This document shows, piece after piece, positions 58,701-64,000 of a stretch of DNA of 64,000 nt (its first letter is position 1; the number at the start of each line of letters is the position of its first letter). The notes below the pieces were generated by a model. That model was given only the letters and a program-made list of their open reading frames with translations. It made no database searches and was not told the DNA's origin. The DNA comes from Neckera pumila. Lineage: Eukaryota; Streptophyta; Bryopsida; Hypnales; Neckeraceae. A program made the translations under genes and the position numbers. The DNA lies in contig OZ018409.1 of NCBI GenBank assembly GCA_963969595.1, positions 10,306,520-10,370,519 on the forward strand, given 5' to 3'.

Positions 58701-59030
58701 CTGAAACTTCGTGGAAATGACTTTATGTCCCAATGTTCTATTCAGTTGTACAACAGCTTCTGGTTCATTTCCTTGGACATTTGTCATATTCATATTACAT
58801 TCTCTGGTTTTCTTCAATAACAAAAGTCACGTACAAGACGCTTCCTGCCTCCTCTACATCTGTCCGTAATGACGTCATTGCAGATATCTTCAATTACATG
58901 TGCTACGACTTCTGTTGTGGGTTTAAAGAGACATGGCATCAAAGGATGCTGACGTCAGTTTGAACACAGCTGTCTGCAAGCGTAGACCTCGGTGTTAACG
59001 GCAAGGGCAGTCCTCCTATGTTCTTCGTAC

Positions 59031-59856
59031 CTACTGTTGCCTTGGAGCCTCTGCTGCTGGTCTAATGAACATACCACCTTCTGCTGCCGCTTCTCTCATT
59101 GGCTCTGACTCTAAGGCAACGGGGTGCAGTCCCCTAAAGTCCTCATCATTTCCCACTTCCATCATAGAAGGGATGGGCTCATTGTCTTGAAGTAGTCCAC
59201 GTCTACCCCTGACATCTGTACGGCAAATGACCTTCCAGCCTGGCTTATGAGGATCGTCTGAAAAAAACACTTGCTGACAGTGCATTGGAAATGCAAATGA
59301 GTCTACATGCACCTTGCCATCCATGTGGTTGAAATTCGCGATCGCAAAACCATAGCGATCTCGTTGGACCTGAGGAAAGCGAGCACCATTGCTCCCTCTA
59401 ACCCAATCGCACACTAGCACTGTTGTGCAATGATTGCGGTAGTCAAGCTCCAAGATCTCTTCAATGTGTTCCACAGAGTCGTGTGTTCACTTTATAGGTT
59501 GGCCATTGTGAAGTCCCCATCACAGTTGTCTAGTGAATGAGGCCACCATACAAGAGTCTCGTGTCACAAGTCCAATTTCCGCACTACGAATGCAAAGATG
59601 GATGCCAAACGCATACATTTGACGATGGGATGTAGCAAAGCGCTCCGGAGGTTGCCCGTACTGTACAACGTCATCTTCTACACGTTGCCCTGCAGCTCGC
59701 AGTGTCTTCACTCGTGCACTCAACCACGAAGTGAAAGGTGGCAAATCATAAAGGTCCACCGGAAATCGCACAGGCATAGAAGGATGTCGTTGGCGGACAT
59801 TTTGTTGATATGACTCTTTTTCTTGCCAACGTTTGCATCTTGCTGTTGTATATTCC
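59031..59856 (-). pseudogene. CACTA transposase-associated exon, DUF4216-type
   Basis: Follows an acceptor (TGTGCAG, exon from 59856). It reads EYTTARCKRWQEKESYQQNV…, then YAFGIHLCIRSAEIGLVTRD, typical of the segment before DUF4216. TGA codons at 59522-59520 and 59489-59487 interrupt it. Then come EHIEEILELDYRNH, TVLVCDWVRG, RDRYGFAIANFNH and QQVFFSDDPHKPGWKVICR, the DUF4216 pattern. It ends with an acidic tail. It is part of the 54.6-64 kb element. Confidence 0.75.
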
Positions 59857-59992
59857 CTGCACATCATTCCAAAGAGAAAAACTTAGATTAACATTAACTT
59901 AATAATTAAAGCACATGAAAGAATACGTCGGGCACAATATTGACAGAGCTTGTTGGTCCCTTGCAGTCTGTCATAAAGGATGTTATGCACGA
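59857..59992 (-). other. CACTA intron and flank of the Fam1 D insertion
   Basis: A pyrimidine-rich minus-strand stretch before the acceptor at 59857 fits an intron. The D unit ends just beyond. Confidence 0.4.
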
Positions 59993-62900
59993 TGTCGCAA
60001 ATGATGTTCGTTTAGGTGTCCACTATTACAAGCATACATTCAAATGTACGAGAAACAGAGCGCAGTCAGGTAAAGTGTATCCCAAAACAAACCCCAAGTA
60101 CTAGTCTAGACCGGATCTAGTTCCAGTAATCCGGAACCGGAAACTCCTTTCCCGGTTATATATCCGGTCTAGAGTATGTAACTATATGTAATAAATTCAA
60201 GTTTAACCTCTGGACCAAGAGGGATCTGCAACTTTGGGCGTTAGGAAGGAAGCTTAACTCCTACCCTCTGAGTTTTAACGTGTCAGAAGATCCACGATAT
60301 AAACTTGAAAAGAAAACTTTGACAAGAACAACGAGAAAGAGACCGTCCTCACAACTAGACCAGATGGGCTACGTAGGCTAGCAGGTCACGCAAGAAAGTC
60401 TGGATTCTCCTAACAATTACTACAATGACAGGCTACAGGACAATCCACGCCCTAGGTAGAGAAGGGGCGTCAGGAAGAATTGGGAGAGCTATAATACTTC
60501 TTGACAAAAGCCAGCTCTAATTCTCGCAAGGAAATCCTATTGTATCCTGTCTAACACGCAATCTCTTCAGGGACCGGACACTTCCTGTATCCAGGTTTCA
60601 CTTCCTCCTTACTCAAATCTACACGATCTCACTGCTCTCACAATAACACGGACAAGTGCTAAAAGGTACAGCTCACAATTGGAAATTGGAAAACTCCAAC
60701 GGCATTTGCAGAAAATTGGAATACAAAGTATGGAAAATGCTACCAGGATCAAACCTAAAATCCGCCTTTAAATACTAAACTACACCTCAAACTCAAAAAG
60801 CACATAAGGCTAAATACAGCTAATGGAATGACACGTTTCATTCCTAACTTCATGTCTAATTTAGGTAACTTAAGCTACAGTCAAAAAGCTTCCACTAAAA
60901 GTGGATCTTAGATCCTAAAAATCCGGAATCAACTTGAGTCCTAACTCCTTCTAAACTAAAAATATACCTACACATCTACTTGTTAAAATTAGGCATGCAG
61001 CCCTACAGTCACTGTCAGAACCTTCATCTACTTCCTACTCTTCTTAACTGGAGAAAACCCCGCCTTTGCTGGTCCCTTCCGGGTCAAGGGCTTCTTTCCG
61101 GTCTACGGCCTGACAGTTTGTTTGGACCGAGCTTTGAACTTCTCTCTGGCCGCCTTCGCCTTTGTCGCTCAGGTCTCTGCCAAGGCCTGGTTGGGATCCG
61201 AATAAGGTTCAGAATCCTGGTCGGAACCGGATTTCCTTCATCATAGTCGGAATCCTCTTCTTCTTCCTCCTCCTCCTGAACCTTGGTGAATTTCTTCTTG
61301 GCCGACTGTGGCTCAGGAACCTTTCTCTTATGCAGGACTGGAGCAGGCTTTGCTACCTTGTTCTGAGGTGTTGCATCTCCTCCAGCCGGTTTCCTGATTA
61401 GGCCCATACTCGGTGAGCCGGATGAAGTGCCGCGACCGGCTCTAGTCTCTGTCTTCACCACGGACTGCATCAGGGTCGTCATCTTTCCTGCATCTCCAAA
61501 CTGCACCTTCTTTCCGGGAGTCTTGGGAGAAGACTTGGAGGGTGAGAGGGCACTGATCTGCTTTGCCTTGGCACTCTCCTCTGGAATGGACCCTCCTGGT
61601 CCGATTGCCGGTTTCGGTCCATGTGCCTTTGCTGGATCCGGTCCCGTCACCTTCATGATCTCCAAATCATCATCCTCCGGATCCGGGTCGGTGACTTTGG
61701 TGATCTCCCCCTCAGTCTCTTGCACGTGACTTGTCTTGGCTTCCTGGTTCTCCTCTGGTACAGGTAGGTTTGGTTGCTCATGAGAAGTCTCACCTTTATC
61801 CTTGTCCTTTGTTGTTGGCTGCTGAACTAGTTCGTGATCCGGTTTCGATCTCGGTGCAGGATCACTTCGAGGATTTACCTCGCTCATCACTTCTCGCAGC
61901 TGCTTTAGTGTGGACTCCATCTTCTTGTGATAAGTCACCATAGCCAGTATAAGCTTCTGATGCAGCTGTCGTCCTTCCACCATTATTTGTTGGTCAAACA
62001 AGTTAGCCTTGTTTGACAACTTCACTCGGATGGGTGATGAATTTCCGGATTCGAGAAATGGTGTCTTGCGTCTGCTTGGAGAACGTTTTCTCCTTCTCTA
62101 CCTCTTCTGTTTTCTGGCGCAACTCCTGTTTAAGAGTGGCCACTTGGCCGGAAAGCTTTGCCAATTCTTCCTTGTTTTTATTCTTCTCCTTCTCTCGGGT
62201 AAGCCGTATTACCCGGGTTAAGGCTTGAGCTGGGTGGACGGCGCCCACTGTGGTGCAGATGGTCTGCAGCGCCCCTCGCTCTATTGCGTACCGGTTCCTG
62301 AAGTCGCTCAATTCTCGGGTGATTCTCTCTAGCGGCTCGTCTCCCAGACCGGATCGGTATCCTTGGTTTGCTCTTTCTCTACCTGACCATTTCCTCTCGT
62401 TTCCTCACCCTTATCATCATCCTCACTCTCATCCTCATCGTCCTTAGACTCGCTCTGTTCATCCTTATTATCTCCCTCATTTCCGGTCTTAGGATCTAAG
62501 TCCGGAACTTCAAACTCTACCAGGGCAGCAGCGGCCTCATATTCTACATCTTCCTCTTTTGTCATCACTCCCTCGGAATGATACAGATGAAACAAGAATG
62601 GACAGATGGCGGAAGGCTTGGCCTTCCCAACATTATTCACCATTTTCAGTACTTGGTCCTGGATGACCATTCCCCAATCTACTTTCCGGTCTCCAGACAA
62701 TGCGCCAAATATTGTGTTGGCTAATGTCAGAGAAATTCGGCTTGGCCTTTCCGGGTTGAGAATGGCCAAGACATACTGTAACAACCGCTTCTCTCTCTGA
62801 TTGATACAGTCGATGACTGAGAATCCGTCTTTCTTACTAATTGGGTTTCGGAACTTACCCACCGTATACTTGTATTTCCGAGATGCACTTCCTTCGCCTT

Positions 62901-63774
62901 CCTGGCCGAATAGATAGACCTTCCTCCATATGTCCGCCGTCCATCGCTTGGGCTTTGTACGGATTGTGGTCGCGGCGCGAGTTGGCGCTCCAGGCCTCAA
63001 TTCTGCCACTATTGCTTTGCTTCTGAAGTCCCACGGTCGGATCAGGAACCCAGTGCACCCCATCTGCTCCAAGTCTTCCTTCAGCTCCGCCAGCTTCTTC
63101 TCGTCCTTGGGCAATCATGGCGTCACATACCGGAGCGAGATGGTGGCTCCCCCGCTCTGACTTGCAGCCATCTCTCGTTCCGTTAGGATGCGGCCGGTCT
63201 ACTCTCGGAAATTGGAAAAAGAGTGGTCCTCACGGCTCTCTCTTTCTCTCTTTCAGCTATGCAGCACTAATGCTAAGCTGGTATGCTAGCAGACCTCTCT
63301 CTTGCGTTTAATGTTCCTCAAGCACTCTCTTCCGTAATCCGTCAACTCAAAACCCAATACTGATGCTTAGACCGGAAACCAATAATGGTTCACGTTGCTA
63401 CAACTTTCAGTCAGGGCAGGAAAATGTAAGTGACCAGTCTCTGGACAGATGGGGTTTAAAAGAGCCAATCCCAGCTGCTCTTAATGATTCCCCTAATCCA
63501 GGCTTTGCCCATTAAACCTACCCGTTTAGGATTTCCGTTCACTAATGATTAGAACGTTCCCGTAGTTCCCTAGGGTTAAGTAGGTCACCGTTGGATGGCG
63601 GTTCCTGTTACCCCTTTCCTGATCCGGTCTAGGTGAATTCGAACTCCGGTTCCTTGTTTTCGGTACATTCGGTTAGCCTTTACATCGATTCCTGATCAGT
63701 CCACTTCCGGTTTCCGGTTCTAAACATTAGACGGTCTATAACTATCTTAAAATCAAAAAAATTTACTGCTAAGA
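59993..63774 (-). mobile_element. Fam1 unit D, nested in the CACTA element
   Basis: The 3' end is …TTTGCGACA (TGTCGCAAATG on plus at 59993), matching A and C. TTTAGGTGT a few bases inward aligns with the same motif in C. The 5' end is diverged: AGCAGTAAATTTTTTTGATTTT near 63767 aligns with the A start, which places the boundary at about 63774. Flanking pentamers do not match (CACGA on the left), so no target duplication is shown. It is dense in CCGGAT/ATCCGG like the other copies. CACTA coding sequence lies on both sides. Confidence 0.65.
61028..63171 (-). pseudogene. Fam1 protein ORF, copy D (stop plus frameshifts)
   Basis: Starts ATG at 63171 (MAASQSGGATISLRYVTP), then TGA at 63117-63115, then LPKDEKKLAELKEDLEQMGC with TGFLIRPWDFR. 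The signature continues: KDGFSVIDC, NPERPSRISLTLANTIFGAL, KPSAICPFLFHLYHSEG and an acidic linker. A frameshift near 62335 leads into DEPLERITRELSDFRNRYAI and a coiled coil (ELAKLSGQVATLKQELRQK). Another lies near 62005-62010. The C-terminal region is Pro/Lys/Glu rich with an acidic run (EEEEEEEDSDYDEG). One more frame change brings the basic end FSPVKKSRK, stop at 61030-61028. Confidence 0.75.
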
Positions 63775-63804
63775 AGAATATTATTCCTTCATTTATATTT
63801 TAAA

Positions 63805-63996
63805 TTAGTAAAAGTGGATTTTCAGGTTCCGATAGTATTGGCGCATGTACTCTGTACAGAATCCTAGTGTATCATCCATTCGATAGCCTTCGGCGATGCT
63901 CCCTTCCGGATGTGCATAAGTACAAACGTAATCTTTTAAAGTCTTCATGTACCGCTCTATCGGATACATCCAACGACAATGGACTGGACCGCACAC
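63805..63996 (-). pseudogene. CACTA transposase-associated exon, DUF4218-type
   Basis: GPVHCRWMYPIERYMKTLKD, then HPEGSIAEGYRMDDTLGFCT, the hallmark of the DUF4218 region next to plant CACTA TNP2 transposases. It continues past the window edge. After EYMRQYYRN the family pattern is lost at the Fam1 D boundary. Confidence 0.8.
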
Positions 63997-64000
63997 AAAT

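Larger units (their letters stand above)
54618..64000 (-). mobile_element. Large CACTA transposon, 3' part (continues beyond window)
   Basis: The 3' terminus is at 54618 (CACTATAAGAAACAGGCG, left flank TCT). Inward come ACGTCAC-rich subterminal repeats, a 240-bp tandem array, then minus-strand coding remnants with DUF4216-type (59.0-59.9 kb) and DUF4218-type (63.8-64.0 kb) sequence. Those domains accompany the TNP2 transposase of plant CACTA (En/Spm) elements. The TNP2 part and 5' end would lie beyond 64000. Fam1 D is inserted between the two domains. It is degenerate and inactive. Confidence 0.75.

Noticed and set aside
59993..63779. A 5-bp target duplication for Fam1 D
   Set aside because: CACGA on the left has no match at the inferred right boundary (AGAAT).

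Overview
The window looks like nuclear DNA of a land plant with a large, repeat-rich genome. It holds one clear host gene, split by short GT-AG introns, in about 64 kb. The rest is mostly plant-type transposons, many inserted inside one another. CACTA and hAT relatives, TTAA-flanked elements and several unrecognised repeat families are present. The species cannot be fixed from sequence alone. A non-angiosperm (fern or gymnosperm) is possible but is only a guess.

Layout. 1-3 kb: AT-rich DNA with a degenerate minus-strand coding region split by a small CACTA-type MITE. 3-10.6 kb: a long inverted-repeat element (J) whose right arm is broken by a 4.4 kb unit (Fam2 copy F1) and by a TTAA-flanked element (G0) that itself holds a second one (G1). 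12.7-16.0 kb: Fam1 copy A. 16.6-28.6 kb: Fam1 copy C on the minus strand, with a perfect TTTGG target duplication, interrupted by Fam2 copy F2 (18.1-22.6 kb) and Fam1 copy B (23.6-27.2 kb). 28.6-34 kb: AT-rich DNA and unrecognised ORFs. 34.4-41.8 kb: a decayed hAT transposase gene interrupted by a 1.6 kb CACTA derivative and flanking a palindromic CACTA MITE. 42.4-43.3 kb: TTAA element G2. 44.1-46.2 kb: an apparently intact six-exon endosulfine (ENSA/ARPP19-like) gene. 48.9-53.9 kb: TTAA elements G3, G4 and G5, a small TIR MITE and a possible unrecognised spliced minus-strand gene. 54.6 kb to the end: the 3' part of a large minus-strand CACTA transposon with two tandem-repeat zones, its transposase-associated domains split by Fam1 copy D.

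The most unusual system is Fam1 (copies A, B, C, D; about 3.3-3.8 kb). Each copy has TG...CA-type ends and, where resolved, a 5-bp target duplication. None has internal terminal direct repeats. Each carries one long ORF (roughly 550-710 codons) with a conserved N-terminal domain of about 200 residues, a coiled-coil region and, in three copies, a Lys/Arg-rich tail. All four ORFs are broken. These are the hallmarks of solo LTRs that encode their own protein, or of an unnamed integrase-type mobile unit. Fam2 (F1, F2; about 4.4-4.5 kb) has similar ends and carries a conserved 20-21-codon leader ORF ending at a splice-donor-like site. Nested insertions were checked by joining flanks in silico: removing B restores the reading frame of C, and removing the 1.6 kb CACTA derivative restores the hAT frame.
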